The notes under the pieces are model-generated. The model was not told the DNA's origin. It worked only from the letters and a program-made list of their open reading frames with translations, and did no database searches. From assembly GCA_037969235.1 (NCBI GenBank), contig JBBKXA010000091.1:1-64000 (forward strand): a stretch of 64,000 nucleotides of DNA, in the 5' to 3' direction. Shown piece by piece: positions 25,084-35,239 of the stretch. The DNA comes from TMED27 sp037969235 (GTDB lineage Bacteria; Pseudomonadota; Alphaproteobacteria; Micavibrionales; Micavibrionaceae). Position 1 is the stretch's first letter. Each line of letters opens with the position of its first letter. The position numbers and the translations under genes were made by a program.

Positions 25084-28000
25084 ATGACTAAAAACCTCAT
25101 CAAAGATGCTCTTGAATTACTCCCCGCTAGCGCCGCAAAAGGTGAGCGAGCCTTGCTTGAAGAACTGGCACAACATATGGTGCAAGATGATGCAAAACAT
25201 TTTACGCCCGCGCTATTGGCACACGTAACTGAACAACATTGGGCGCTGGCGCAAAACCGCGACAGTGGCGAACCGAAACTAAAAATTTACTCCCCTCCCG
25301 AAGAAATGGGCGGATCACGCAAAACTATTATTGATGTCGTAAGCGATGATCTTGCTTTTTTAGTGGATTCAATTGTCGCTGAAGTGAACAAAAATAATCT
25401 GTTGCTTGACCTTCTCATCCATCCCATTCTTTACACATTATACGACAAAAACGGCGATCTACAGCGCACATCATTAGAGCCAAGCGAAGGCTATATCCGC
25501 CAAGCCCATGTCCACGTACAAATCAAAGATATCCCGCCCGAAGATGTACTCAAAGTTCTTGAAGATGGTCTATATACCGCGCTCAAAGATGTGCATTTAT
25601 GCAACAAAGATTGGAAATCTATGCTTGAGCAGCTCAAGCAAGCCCGCCGCGATCTGGAAAACGCAAAGACTCGCCGTCCTTTAAAAGAAGTACAACAATA
25701 TTGTGCTTTCTTAGATTATTTATACGAAAATAATTTCACTCTTTTAGGCTATCGCGAATATAAATTCATCAATTCTGGCGATAATGTTAAAAGCCAAACT
25801 ATTAAAAATTCTGGCCTTGGCTTATTACACAATGACGTCCGCCCCGCTTATATCAGCGAAAGCGATGAAGGCTTACCACGTAGCTTACAAGAAAAACGAA
25901 AATCTCTGCCGCCCTTATCAATTTCAAAAACCAATCGATTGTCCACCGTTCATCGACGCGTGCCAATGGATGCAATTGCCGTAAAAACATACGACAAAGA
26001 CGGCAACGTTTCAGGCGAGAAATTATTCCTCGGCCTCTTCACTTCCGTGACCTATTCCCGCAGCGTTGGCGATGTGCCTTATCTTCGTGAAAAAGTTCAG
26101 GAAGTCATGGATATGGCCAACTTGCTTGAAGGCTCACACGATCGCAAAGCACTGCGCCATATTTTGGAAAAATACCCCCGTGATGAACTCTTCCAAATTG
26201 ATACTAAAGAACTTTTGAAAATTGCCACAAGCATTCTGCACCTTCAAGAACGCCAACGCATAGCATTATTTATGCGTAAAGACCCTTTCCGCCGCTATGT
26301 TTCTGCGCTTGTGTATATTCCGCGTGATCGTTTCGGCACCGATTTACGCATTAAAATGTGCGATATTTTAGAATATGAACTGGGCGGAAAATGCGACACG
26401 TTTTATACATCACTTGATGATTCCGTATTTGCGCGTGTGATGTTTATTATCAACATCGCGCAAAATAATGATCATAAAATTGACACACCGCGTCTTGAAA
26501 AATTATTACAAGAAGCGGGAGAAACTTGGCCAGAACTCCTAAGCAGCGCCTTGGCAGAAAGCTATGACAGCGAAGGTGACATTGCACGCCTAGCCCAAAA
26601 ATACGGTAACGCGTTTGGCGTTGGATACATCGCGCGCTACCGCGCAAAACAAGCCATCTTTGATATCCAAAAAACAGAAAATGTGCTCGACACTGTAACA
26701 CTCAATCTTGATTTATATCGCACAAACAAGCTTGAAGAAAATCAGCTACGTTTAAAAGTCTACAACCCCGAAATCCCACTCAACCTTTCTGATGTAATGC
26801 CAATTCTGGCCAATTTGGGATTACGCGCGATCTCCGAACTTCCGTTCCACATCACGCCAGATTGTGTAAAATGCGGCGTTTGGATGCATGACTTTTTATT
26901 GGAACGCGCAAAAGGAACAGCTTCATTTGAAATTGAAACTGTTAAAAAGAATTTCGAAGAAGGCTTTGGAAAAATCTGGGCTGGGAAAATGGAAAATGAT
27001 GGTCTAAACAGCCTGATTCTTTCCGCGAACATGAATTGGCGCGAAATTGTTATTTTGCGCACCTATGTGCGTTACCTTAAGCAAATACGCTATCATTTCA
27101 GCCGGCCTTACGTTGAAAAAGCGCTTACACAAAATCCAAAGATCGCGCATTTATTGGTCGCTCTATTCGAAGCATTTTTAAACCCCGATAATAAAAAAGC
27201 GGCTGGCAAAACAGCCTCAAGCGTTGCTGAGGATATTGAAAAAGCACTCGAAGATGTCGATTCCCTCGACCAAGATCGAATCCTTAGAATGCTCAGCTCG
27301 CTTGTACACGCAACTTTGCGTACAAACTATTATCAAACCAACAAAAACGGCGAGCCTAAACCCTGTCTGTCCATCAAGCTTGACAGTAAAATTGTACCTG
27401 AAATGCCAGAGCCGCGTCCTTATCGCGAGATTTTCGTCTATTCTCCTCGCGTGGAAGCCATTCATTTACGCGGTGATATCATCGCCCGTGGCGGCTTGCG
27501 CTGGTCTGACCGCGCCGAAGATTTCCGCACAGAAGTGCTCGGTCTCATGAAAGCGCAAATGGTTAAAAACGCCGTGATCGTACCTATGGGCTCCAAAGGC
27601 GGATTTGTCGTTAAAACACAAGGTCTCGAACGCAATGAATTTCGTGAAGAAGGCATTGAATGCTACAAAATATTTATCCGCGGCTTGCTCGATATTACCG
27701 ACAACCGTAAAGGCACCAAAGTCATCCCCCCGAAAAACGTTGTACGTCGTGACGGCGATGATCCATACCTCGTAGTCGCCGCCGATAAAGGAACAGCCAG
27801 CTTTTCCGATATCGCCAACAGCATATCACGTGAATACGGGTTCTGGCTCGATGATGCTTTCGCATCTGGCGGCTCCGCTGGATATGACCACAAAGAGATG
27901 GGCATCACCGCACGCGGTGCATGGGAATCTGTAAAATTACATTTCCGCCAGCTTAACCATAACATCCAAGAACAAAGCTTTGACGTCACAGGCGTCGGCG

Positions 28001-29877
28001 ATATGGGCGGCGATGTGTTTGGTAACGGCATGTTGCTATCCAAACATATCCGCTTAATCGGCGCGTTTAACCATCTGCATATTTTCTGTGATCCAGATCC
28101 AGACGAAAAAACATCATTTAAGGAACGCAAACGACTATTCGATGGCGTTAAAGGTTGGGGTGAATATAACACCAAACTTTTATCCAAAGGTGGCCGCATA
28201 TTTGACCGCAACGAAAAGACACTTCACCTTACGCCTGAAATTAAAAAGCGTTTCGATATTGCCGAAGATAAAGTCTCCCCCACCGTGCTCATGAAAGCCA
28301 TCCTTCAAGCGCGCACTGATCTGATGTGGTTTGGAGGTATTGGTACGTATATTAAAGGGCAACAAGAAACCAACGCCGATGTCGGCGACAAAGCCAACGA
28401 CCATTTGCGCATCAACGGTAAAGACCTTCGCGCTAAAGTCATCGGTGAGGGCGCAAATCTCGCGACAACCCAACTCGGGCGCATAGAATTTGCGGAACAT
28501 GGCGGAAAGCTTAACACTGATTTCATTGACAATTCGGGCGGTGTAAATTCCTCAGACCTCGAAGTTAATATTAAAATCTTGCTGTCCGATGTCATGAACA
28601 ATGATTCCAATAAGATGGACATCGAATCCCGCAATACATTGCTCGAAAGCATGACCGAAGACATTGCCGAACTTGTTTTGCGCAACAATTATCAACAAGC
28701 GCAAGCGGTAAGTTTGGCTGAAATTCAATCCACCGAAAAACTCCAATTACAGGGTGATTTCATCCGTGATTTGGAACGCGAAAAAGTCCTCAGTCGTGAA
28801 ATCGAATTTCTCCCCAACGAAGACAAAATCGACAAGCGCCTGCATTCGGGCAAAGGCATGACTCGCCCAGAACTCTGTGTTTTGATGTCATACGCAAAAA
28901 TCACATTCACCAGAGATTTAATGGCTTCCGATATCCCGGAAAACCCGGATATGGAAGACTGGATCTTAAATTATTTCCCCGATGATTTGCGTGAGAAATA
29001 CGAAACGGAAATTAAGCGTCACCGTTTGGCGCGTGAAATAGTCGCCACTTCAATGGCCAACTCCCTCGTTAACCGTATGGGTCCGACATTTTTAAAATCA
29101 AAAATGAATAAAACAGGCGCGAGCGCCGCCGAAATTGCCAAAGCCTACATCATTGTTCGCGATGTCTTCGACCTCCGTAGCCTATGGGATGCTTTAGAAG
29201 GCTTGGACAATATGGTTCCTGCCGAAGTACAGATGAAAGCAATGCGTGAAATTGCGCAATTATCCGAACATGCAGTATCTTGGTTCCTCACACGTCTGGG
29301 TTACGATTTAAAAATTGGCCGTGAAATTGAAAATTTCGGCAATGGCGTCAAAACATTGGGCAAAAATCTCGGCAAATTACTCTCCCCCGAAATTAAAAAG
29401 AGCGTAGAACAACGCACTCAAGCCGAAATTAACAATGGCTTACCCAAAAAATTAGCAGAACAAATTGCCTTAATGCCTGTTCTGGCCTCTGCGTGCGATA
29501 TCATCCGCATTTCTAATGAACAAGACACCGATATTTTGGAAACCGCGAAAGTATATTTTGCACTTGGCGAAGCTTTCTCCATCACATGGCTACGCCAACA
29601 GGCACGCTATATTACCTCCGATGACCAATGGCAAGCCGAAGCCACGCGCGGGCTTGTTGATCAGCTTTATGGCTGTCAAGCGGCGCTTACCATCCGCGTC
29701 CTCACCGACACAAAAAGCAAAAAAGGCGAAGACAAAGCAAAACTCTGGCTTGAGAAACACGACCATCAAGTGCGTCAACTTAAACCATTATTCAAAGACC
29801 TCCGCCGTGCCGGTACAATTGAACTCCCCATGCTGGTGATTGCCGAACAACGCTTGAACAATCTGGCTGGTCGTTAA
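25084..29877 (+). CDS. Large NAD-specific glutamate dehydrogenase (GDH-180 type)
   Basis: 1597 residues, matching the ~1600-residue NAD-GDH class found in Streptomyces, Pseudomonas and alphaproteobacteria. A long N-terminal regulatory region with ACT-like segments precedes the catalytic domain: RGGLRWSDRAEDFRTEV, VPMGSKGGFV with the catalytic Lys, GVGDMGGDVFGNGML and VIGEGANLATTQLGR for NAD binding. A helical C-terminal region of about 350 residues follows. It oxidatively deaminates glutamate to 2-oxoglutarate. Allosteric control, shown for relatives, cannot be read from the sequence. It ends in a 4-base tail-to-tail overlap with ubiA. Confidence 0.96.
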   Translation: MTKNLIKDALELLPASAAKGERALLEELAQHMVQDDAKHFTPALLAHVTEQHWALAQNRDSGEPKLKIYSPPEEMGGSRKTIIDVVSDDLAFLVDSIVAEVNKNNLLLDLLIHPILYTLYDKNGDLQRTSLEPSEGYIRQAHVHVQIKDIPPEDVLKVLEDGLYTALKDVHLCNKDWKSMLEQLKQARRDLENAKTRRPLKEVQQYCAFLDYLYENNFTLLGYREYKFINSGDNVKSQTIKNSGLGLLHNDVRPAYISESDEGLPRSLQEKRKSLPPLSISKTNRLSTVHRRVPMDAIAVKTYDKDGNVSGEKLFLGLFTSVTYSRSVGDVPYLREKVQEVMDMANLLEGSHDRKALRHILEKYPRDELFQIDTKELLKIATSILHLQERQRIALFMRKDPFRRYVSALVYIPRDRFGTDLRIKMCDILEYELGGKCDTFYTSLDDSVFARVMFIINIAQNNDHKIDTPRLEKLLQEAGETWPELLSSALAESYDSEGDIARLAQKYGNAFGVGYIARYRAKQAIFDIQKTENVLDTVTLNLDLYRTNKLEENQLRLKVYNPEIPLNLSDVMPILANLGLRAISELPFHITPDCVKCGVWMHDFLLERAKGTASFEIETVKKNFEEGFGKIWAGKMENDGLNSLILSANMNWREIVILRTYVRYLKQIRYHFSRPYVEKALTQNPKIAHLLVALFEAFLNPDNKKAAGKTASSVAEDIEKALEDVDSLDQDRILRMLSSLVHATLRTNYYQTNKNGEPKPCLSIKLDSKIVPEMPEPRPYREIFVYSPRVEAIHLRGDIIARGGLRWSDRAEDFRTEVLGLMKAQMVKNAVIVPMGSKGGFVVKTQGLERNEFREEGIECYKIFIRGLLDITDNRKGTKVIPPKNVVRRDGDDPYLVVAADKGTASFSDIANSISREYGFWLDDAFASGGSAGYDHKEMGITARGAWESVKLHFRQLNHNIQEQSFDVTGVGDMGGDVFGNGMLLSKHIRLIGAFNHLHIFCDPDPDEKTSFKERKRLFDGVKGWGEYNTKLLSKGGRIFDRNEKTLHLTPEIKKRFDIAEDKVSPTVLMKAILQARTDLMWFGGIGTYIKGQQETNADVGDKANDHLRINGKDLRAKVIGEGANLATTQLGRIEFAEHGGKLNTDFIDNSGGVNSSDLEVNIKILLSDVMNNDSNKMDIESRNTLLESMTEDIAELVLRNNYQQAQAVSLAEIQSTEKLQLQGDFIRDLEREKVLSREIEFLPNEDKIDKRLHSGKGMTRPELCVLMSYAKITFTRDLMASDIPENPDMEDWILNYFPDDLREKYETEIKRHRLAREIVATSMANSLVNRMGPTFLKSKMNKTGASAAEIAKAYIIVRDVFDLRSLWDALEGLDNMVPAEVQMKAMREIAQLSEHAVSWFLTRLGYDLKIGREIENFGNGVKTLGKNLGKLLSPEIKKSVEQRTQAEINNGLPKKLAEQIALMPVLASACDIIRISNEQDTDILETAKVYFALGEAFSITWLRQQARYITSDDQWQAEATRGLVDQLYGCQAALTIRVLTDTKSKKGEDKAKLWLEKHDHQVRQLKPLFKDLRRAGTIELPMLVIAEQRLNNLAGR

Positions 29878-30794
29878 AATACTTTAAAATGCAAAGCGCT
29901 TAGAATAACCACCGCGAGGATAATTAATCCTAAATCGCGGTTGGATTTAAATGTCTCTAACGCGCTTTCGGGGTCATCAATATCCCATTGATAAAGCTGC
30001 CAAGCTAAATGCGCGCCAATAATCACTAACCCTGGCAATGCGAGCAGATTTACCCCCGCCAGCGCAAACGCCAGCGATAAGCATAAAATCATGCCGAAAT
30101 AAAACGCCCCCACCCACATCTTGCTTGCACGTCCAAAAATCAGCGCAGTAGACTTCACCCCCACTAACGCATCATCTTCTTTATCCTGATGCGCATAAAT
30201 CGTATCATAGCCCAAAGTCCACAATATTGCCGCGCTATAGAGCAAAAAAGGCGCGAGCGCTATATCATCCATCACTGCACTCCAACCCATTAATGCGCCA
30301 AAATTAAAGGTCATCCCCAAAATCAATTGTGGCCAATTGGTAAAGCGTTTAGCCAGTGGATAGGCAACAATAAGCGGAATCACAAGCAAACCTTGTAAAA
30401 TCACTGTCCCATTCATCATAATCAAAATACAAAACCCGCCAAACAGCAACGCGCTTAAAAACACAATCGCACCCGCAATCGAAATCTCCCCCGATGCGAT
30501 CGGCCTAACCGCCGTGCGCTCAATCAAGGCGTCAATCTTGCGATCCCATAAATCATTAATCACGCATCCCGCGCTGCGCATCACAATGGCACCCAGCGTA
30601 AATAAAATCGCAAGCCAGATCGCCCTAAATGAAAAAACACCCGCCGCGCCATAAGCCAAAGCCATGCTCCAAAAACACGGCAATAGCAAAAGCCATATCC
30701 CAATCGGACGATCAAGCCGCGCCAAATACACGTACGGCCTATATCGCTCAGGTAGATTTTCAATCCATTGTAATTGCCGCATATCCGTAAACAT
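29874..30794 (-). CDS. ubiA: 4-hydroxybenzoate polyprenyltransferase (UbiA)
   Basis: About 306 residues with some eight membrane helices. The two Asp-rich motifs are NDLWDRKIDALIERTAVRP and YDTIYAHQDKEDD, which bind Mg and prenyl diphosphate. The RLDRPIG block near the N-terminus is also typical. It prenylates 4-hydroxybenzoate in ubiquinone synthesis. The frame is open to an ATG at 30863, but that start would overlap rsmE and add an atypical hydrophobic leader, so I take ATG 30794. Divergent from rsmE. Confidence 0.93.
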   Translation of the reverse strand: MFTDMRQLQWIENLPERYRPYVYLARLDRPIGIWLLLLPCFWSMALAYGAAGVFSFRAIWLAILFTLGAIVMRSAGCVINDLWDRKIDALIERTAVRPIASGEISIAGAIVFLSALLFGGFCILIMMNGTVILQGLLVIPLIVAYPLAKRFTNWPQLILGMTFNFGALMGWSAVMDDIALAPFLLYSAAILWTLGYDTIYAHQDKEDDALVGVKSTALIFGRASKMWVGAFYFGMILCLSLAFALAGVNLLALPGLVIIGAHLAWQLYQWDIDDPESALETFKSNRDLGLIILAVVILSALHFKVF

Positions 30795-30881
30795 GCTTTT
30801 ATGAAACACCAAGTTAATGGTGATTACAAGGAAGATTGAGAATACAAAACCATGCGCGAACATTATAAAAAATTCTATAAA

Positions 30882-31577
30882 ATGCCTCGATGCTATACCG
30901 AATCTGACCTGCGCGAAGGCGGTGAAATTACACTCGACTCAGTAAAATTGCACCATATCGGCACAGTCTTACGCCTTGGCGTTGGCGCAAATATTCGCAT
31001 GTTCAACACACGAGACGGCGAATGGCTGGCAGAAATTATTACCCTCAATAAAAAAAACGGCGCGTTAAAATTAATCGAATGCATAAAACCACAGCCAACA
31101 AAGCCCGAGCCTTTGCGCCTGTTATTCGCACCCATTAAGAAAAACCGCATGGATTTCCTCATCGAAAAAGCTGTGGAATTAGGCGTAACCGGTCTATATC
31201 CCGTTATTACAGCGCGCACACAAATCGGCAAAATCAACGAAGCAAAAATCAATGCGCAAATTATTGACACCATTCAACAATGCGAACGTCTGCATCGCCC
31301 CACGCTCCACCTACCTCAGAAATTAAAAACGGCGCTCACAGCATGGAAACACGAAAGCAACATATGCTGGGCCGCAGAACGCCACGATGGTGCGTATATT
31401 AAAACCATAAACAACCCACGGGCTTTCCTAATCGGCCCCGAAGGCGGCTTCGATGATTCTGAAAATGCTTTTTTATCATCACTAAAACACGTGCAACCCG
31501 TGTCTTTGGGAGAAAATATTTTACGCGCCGAAACCGCCGCGCTCTTCTGCTTAGCACAAGCAAGCACATTGACGTAA
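30882..31577 (+). CDS. rsmE: 16S rRNA (uracil-1498-N3)-methyltransferase RsmE
   Basis: About 231 residues. The N-terminal PUA-like domain starts at MPRCYTESDL, and the SPOUT methyltransferase domain contains FAPIKKNRMDFLIEKAVELG, FLIGPEGGFDDSE and the knot motif SLGENILRAETAA. It methylates U1498 of 16S rRNA. The ATG at 30882 fits the family start; an in-frame ATG at 30852 would add ten residues. No convincing ribosome site is visible for either. Confidence 0.93.
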   Translation: MPRCYTESDLREGGEITLDSVKLHHIGTVLRLGVGANIRMFNTRDGEWLAEIITLNKKNGALKLIECIKPQPTKPEPLRLLFAPIKKNRMDFLIEKAVELGVTGLYPVITARTQIGKINEAKINAQIIDTIQQCERLHRPTLHLPQKLKTALTAWKHESNICWAAERHDGAYIKTINNPRAFLIGPEGGFDDSENAFLSSLKHVQPVSLGENILRAETAALFCLAQASTLT

Positions 31578-31711
31578 GGCGAAACAAAATAAAGCCACAA
31601 AAAAGTCATTTTCTCTTGCTTTTCCGCTCTATTCTCCCTAAGTGTATTGCGGTATAGTGTTAAGAAAAAAACACCTGTGAAATTTTACCTACACTCTAAT
31701 TTACAAAGATT

Positions 31712-32563
31712 ATGCGCATGTACAAAAAGCTAAAAACACTGTCAATCGCCCTAATTTCCATGATCACAGCCAGTTTGGCATCCTTTGCCCACGCCGCAGA
31801 GGGTGAACCAGTACCGTGGCAAATGGGCTTTCAACCTGCCGCGTCAATGTCGGCAACGCGCATCGATGATTTTCACACCTTGTTGCTTTGGATCATTACT
31901 GCCATTGCGCTATTTGTCTTAGTTTTGCTAATTTGGGTGATTGTCCGCTATAACTCCAAAGTAAATCCGGTACCCGCGCAATTCACCCATAATGTTATGA
32001 TCGAAGTCTTGTGGACCGTTATCCCCGTGGTGATTTTGATTATCATCGCCATTCCGTCTTTCAAAATTTTGTATTTAAATGACAGCGTTGTAAATCCTGA
32101 GATGACATTAAAGATCACGGGTCGCCAATGGTACTGGGACTATGAATATCCCGACCAAGACGGCATCGCATTTTCTTCATATATGATCGCCGACAAAGAA
32201 ATCACGAGCGACCAAACCCGTTTATTATCAACAACCAATCCCGTTATACTCCCGATCGACACCAATATTGTTTTCCAAATTACAGGCGGTGACGTGTTGC
32301 ATTCATGGACAATCCCCGCCTTTGGCGTTAAAATGGACGCTGTCCCCGGACGTTTAAACGAGACATGGGTTCGCATTGATAAACCCGGCACATATTATGG
32401 TCAATGCTCTGAGCTTTGCGGTAAAGACCACGCCTACATGCCCATCGAAATTCACGCTGTTTCAAAAGAAGAGTTTGAAGCATGGGTAACCACAGCCAAA
32501 GAAGAATTCGCATCTTTAAAAGACGCGCAAAAACTAATCCAGCTTGCTGGTTTTCAAAATTAA
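31712..32563 (+). CDS. ctaC: Cytochrome c oxidase subunit II
   Basis: 283 residues. A signal peptide (to AHA, about residue 29) is followed by two membrane helices (about 50-76 and 91-112) and a periplasmic cupredoxin domain. The CuA ligands lie in GQCSELCGKDHAYMPI, with an upstream His in DVLHSWTIP, and the aromatic electron-entry patch RQWYWDYEYP is present. It takes electrons from cytochrome c and passes them to subunit I. First gene of the oxidase cluster, 32 bp before ctaD. Confidence 0.96.
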   Translation: MRMYKKLKTLSIALISMITASLASFAHAAEGEPVPWQMGFQPAASMSATRIDDFHTLLLWIITAIALFVLVLLIWVIVRYNSKVNPVPAQFTHNVMIEVLWTVIPVVILIIIAIPSFKILYLNDSVVNPEMTLKITGRQWYWDYEYPDQDGIAFSSYMIADKEITSDQTRLLSTTNPVILPIDTNIVFQITGGDVLHSWTIPAFGVKMDAVPGRLNETWVRIDKPGTYYGQCSELCGKDHAYMPIEIHAVSKEEFEAWVTTAKEEFASLKDAQKLIQLAGFQN

Positions 32564-32595
32564 AACGATAGATTGTTAAAAGAAGGAATATAATC

Positions 32596-34182
32596 ATGGG
32601 TGAACACAAGCCGGGGTTTTTTGCAAGATGGTTCATGTCAACAAACCACAAGGATATTGGCACGCTCTATATTATTTTCTCAATTTTCGCAGGCCTAGTC
32701 GGCGGATTATTCTCGATGATCATGCGCATGGAGTTACAAGAACCCGGCGTGCAATTCATGCTCAACGCTGATGGGTCGCCTGACGGTCATATGTGGAACA
32801 TGTTCATCACCGCGCACGGTTTGATTATGGTGTTCTTTGTGGTCATGCCTGGCTTAATCGGTGGATTCGGAAACTGGTTTATCCCGCTTATGATTGGTGC
32901 GCCTGATATGGCGTTCCCACGTTTGAACAATATTTCGTTCTGGCTGATTATACCTGCATTTTTACTCCTGCTCGGCTCTGCTTTTATCGGCGGCGGTGCG
33001 GGGACTGGGTGGACAATCTACCCTCCACTCTCCAGCACGCTTGGCCACCCAGGACTATCGGTAGATATGGCAATTTTTGCCCTCCATCTCGCGGGCGCCA
33101 GCTCGATTTTGGGCGCGGCGAACATGATCACAACCATCTTTAACATGCGCGCACCTGGCATGACGCTTCACAAAATGCCGTTATTTATCTGGGCGATGTT
33201 GATCACCGCATTTTTGCTTGTTCTTGCCGTACCCGTACTCGGCGGCGCGATCACCATGCTGCTAACCGACCGTAACTTTGGCACAGCATTTTTTGACTAC
33301 GAAAAAGGCGGCGATCCAATTTTATACCAGCATCTATTCTGGTTCTTTGGTCATCCCGAGGTCTACATCATGATTTTGCCCGCCTTCGGCATTGTCTCGC
33401 ACATCGTATCAACCTTCTCTAAAAAAGCAATTTTCGGGTATTTAGGCATGGCCTACGCCATGGTATCGATTGGTTTTGTGGGATTCATAGTATGGGCACA
33501 CCACATGTATACCGTAGGTATGGATGTCGATGTCCGTGCATATTTTACCGCCGCGACATTAATCATTGCGGTGCCGACGGGGGTAAAAATCTTCTCTTGG
33601 ATCGCCACTATGTGGGGCGGATCGATCGAATTTAAAACCCCTATGCTTTGGGCGATTGGCTTTATCTTCCTCTTTACCGTGGGCGGCGTGACAGGCGTGG
33701 TTCTGGCCAACGCTGGTATGGATATCGCCTTACATGATACATATTATGTGGTCGCACACTTCCATTATGTGCTCTCCCTCGGTGCTGTATTCGCACTATT
33801 CGCAGGATTTTATTACTGGATCGGTAAAATGTCAGGCCGCCAATATCCAGAATGGATGGGCTGCGTCCATTTCTGGATGACCTTCATCGGCGTAAACCTC
33901 GTATTCTTCCCGCAACACTTCCTTGGACTTGCAGGGATGCCACGCCGCATTATTGATTATCCTGATGCCTTTGAGCATTGGAACATGGTGTCGTCCTATG
34001 GCGCATATCTAACAGGTGCGGCGACAGTGTTCTTTATCTTTATTGCGTTCTACACGTTGTTCTTTGGCCGTCGCGTGGGCGACAACTATTGGAATGTTCA
34101 GCCGCAATCCATGACATTGGAATGGACTGTTTCTTCACCACCACCATTCCACCAATTCGATATACAACCTGCCGTAAAATAA
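32596..34182 (+). CDS. ctaD: Cytochrome c oxidase subunit I (aa3 type)
   Basis: 528 residues, 12 membrane helices. Start motif STNHKDIGTLY, haem ligand His in TAHGLIMVFF, CuB/cross-link motif WFFGHPEVYIMILPAFG, HHMYTVG, K-channel region near TGVKIFSW, and HDTYYVVAHFHYVL with the haem a and a3 ligands. D-channel residues include the N-terminal Asn/Asp region GNWFIPLMIGAPDMAFPR. This is the A-type catalytic subunit that reduces oxygen to water and pumps protons. AGAAGGA precedes the ATG, and a strong terminator follows. Confidence 0.97.
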   Translation: MGEHKPGFFARWFMSTNHKDIGTLYIIFSIFAGLVGGLFSMIMRMELQEPGVQFMLNADGSPDGHMWNMFITAHGLIMVFFVVMPGLIGGFGNWFIPLMIGAPDMAFPRLNNISFWLIIPAFLLLLGSAFIGGGAGTGWTIYPPLSSTLGHPGLSVDMAIFALHLAGASSILGAANMITTIFNMRAPGMTLHKMPLFIWAMLITAFLLVLAVPVLGGAITMLLTDRNFGTAFFDYEKGGDPILYQHLFWFFGHPEVYIMILPAFGIVSHIVSTFSKKAIFGYLGMAYAMVSIGFVGFIVWAHHMYTVGMDVDVRAYFTAATLIIAVPTGVKIFSWIATMWGGSIEFKTPMLWAIGFIFLFTVGGVTGVVLANAGMDIALHDTYYVVAHFHYVLSLGAVFALFAGFYYWIGKMSGRQYPEWMGCVHFWMTFIGVNLVFFPQHFLGLAGMPRRIIDYPDAFEHWNMVSSYGAYLTGAATVFFIFIAFYTLFFGRRVGDNYWNVQPQSMTLEWTVSSPPPFHQFDIQPAVK

Positions 34183-34203
34183 ACACGGCGCACATAAGAA
34201 ACG

Positions 34204-34234
34204 AAAACCCCGACCTTTAAAATCGGGGTTTTTT
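34204..34234 (+). terminator. Rho-independent terminator after ctaD
   Basis: AAAACCCCGA and TCGGGGTTTT form a 10-bp stem around a 9-nt AT-rich loop, ending in a T-run. It separates ctaCD from the downstream assembly genes, so those probably have their own promoter or depend on read-through. Confidence 0.9.
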
Positions 34235-34299
34235 ATATATTATCCACCGCTTATAGGAGTCATAATCCAAAAATATTGCATTAAGACGCAAAATTTGCT

Positions 34300-35190
34300 A
34301 TGACTCAACACATGGGGTTAGCATTTCACCAAAAAGCGCAAAGACTAAAACAGTATTATGAAGATGCTTGTCAAGATGCGCCCGATTTAGAAGCTGCTTT
34401 TGCTAACCATGCTTCGCCGCAAATCAGCATTGAACAAGCCCAACCGCGCGCAATCTTAAGCGCAAACTTCAATCCCGCAGCATCCATCGTCCCATCCAAA
34501 GCCCTTGGCATCATGGAAATCTGGAACAATCAAGTCGGCAAGCAACATGAACTGTCTCAGGCATCCGAAAACACCCTCGACACAGCCACAGATGAAGAAG
34601 CTACAGAAACACACAGCGCTTGGAGCGAAAGCGATTCGCTCGAATTCTCCCCGCCCAAAGCTGGAGAATTTAGCTATTCCAAATTACTCGCGCAAATCGA
34701 AGACCTTATCTCAAGCGCACCGATCATCGCCGCGATAGCATTGCTGCGCATTGACACCGCCAAAATCCCCGATGATCTCTACTGCGATTACAGCGCAATA
34801 GCGGATGATCTCACCCACGCGCTTAGCGGCATGGACCAATCAATCGCCGATATCTTAATGTACGATCTCGCACGAGAACTGGGCGCATTTGACGATCAAA
34901 TCGAATTACATGCCGATGCCCCCGAAACAAATATGGGCATCGATGCGATGATGAAAATGATGTTCGCAGGGCAACAGACAGATGGCCCGCCGCCTAAAGA
35001 CCCTATTGGACTTCCACCTAGCGCAGGTATTACAGGGATGATTGCTGCCGTTCAAGGCGTAGCCGAAAATATTCGCATACAAGAAGCGCAAACCAACCTT
35101 CCTGTTATGCACCTGCCTAGCATGAGCTTAGTGGACCCTCGGCAATTAAAGCCCAACCCGTATGATCTTAACGGCTATACAATCCATTAA
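34300..35190 (+). CDS. Unrecognised 296-residue protein inside the oxidase cluster
   Basis: No family is recognised. It has no signal peptide and no membrane segment, so it is probably cytoplasmic. The sequence is acidic and helical, with a low-complexity linker at about residues 83-120 (Thr, Glu, Ser rich), a helical middle (SYSKLLAQIEDLISSAPIIA), a Met-rich segment near 210 (GIDAMMKMMF) and a Pro-rich C-terminal part. It sits between the ctaD terminator and ctaB, where alphaproteobacteria normally have no such gene. A role in oxidase assembly is possible from position alone. Start ATG lacks a strong ribosome site. Confidence 0.65.
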   Translation: MTQHMGLAFHQKAQRLKQYYEDACQDAPDLEAAFANHASPQISIEQAQPRAILSANFNPAASIVPSKALGIMEIWNNQVGKQHELSQASENTLDTATDEEATETHSAWSESDSLEFSPPKAGEFSYSKLLAQIEDLISSAPIIAAIALLRIDTAKIPDDLYCDYSAIADDLTHALSGMDQSIADILMYDLARELGAFDDQIELHADAPETNMGIDAMMKMMFAGQQTDGPPPKDPIGLPPSAGITGMIAAVQGVAENIRIQEAQTNLPVMHLPSMSLVDPRQLKPNPYDLNGYTIH

Positions 35191-35239
35191 ACCAAAAATT
35201 GTGCTGGATTTCGACAGTGGGTATGATACATAAATCACT

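Noticed and set aside
27663..28211. 182-residue open frame antisense to the glutamate dehydrogenase gene
   Set aside because: Fully inside the conserved catalytic region of the dehydrogenase; no ribosome site or family features.
30795..30863. Longer N-terminus for UbiA
   Set aside because: The extra 23 residues overlap the rsmE start region and are atypical for the family.
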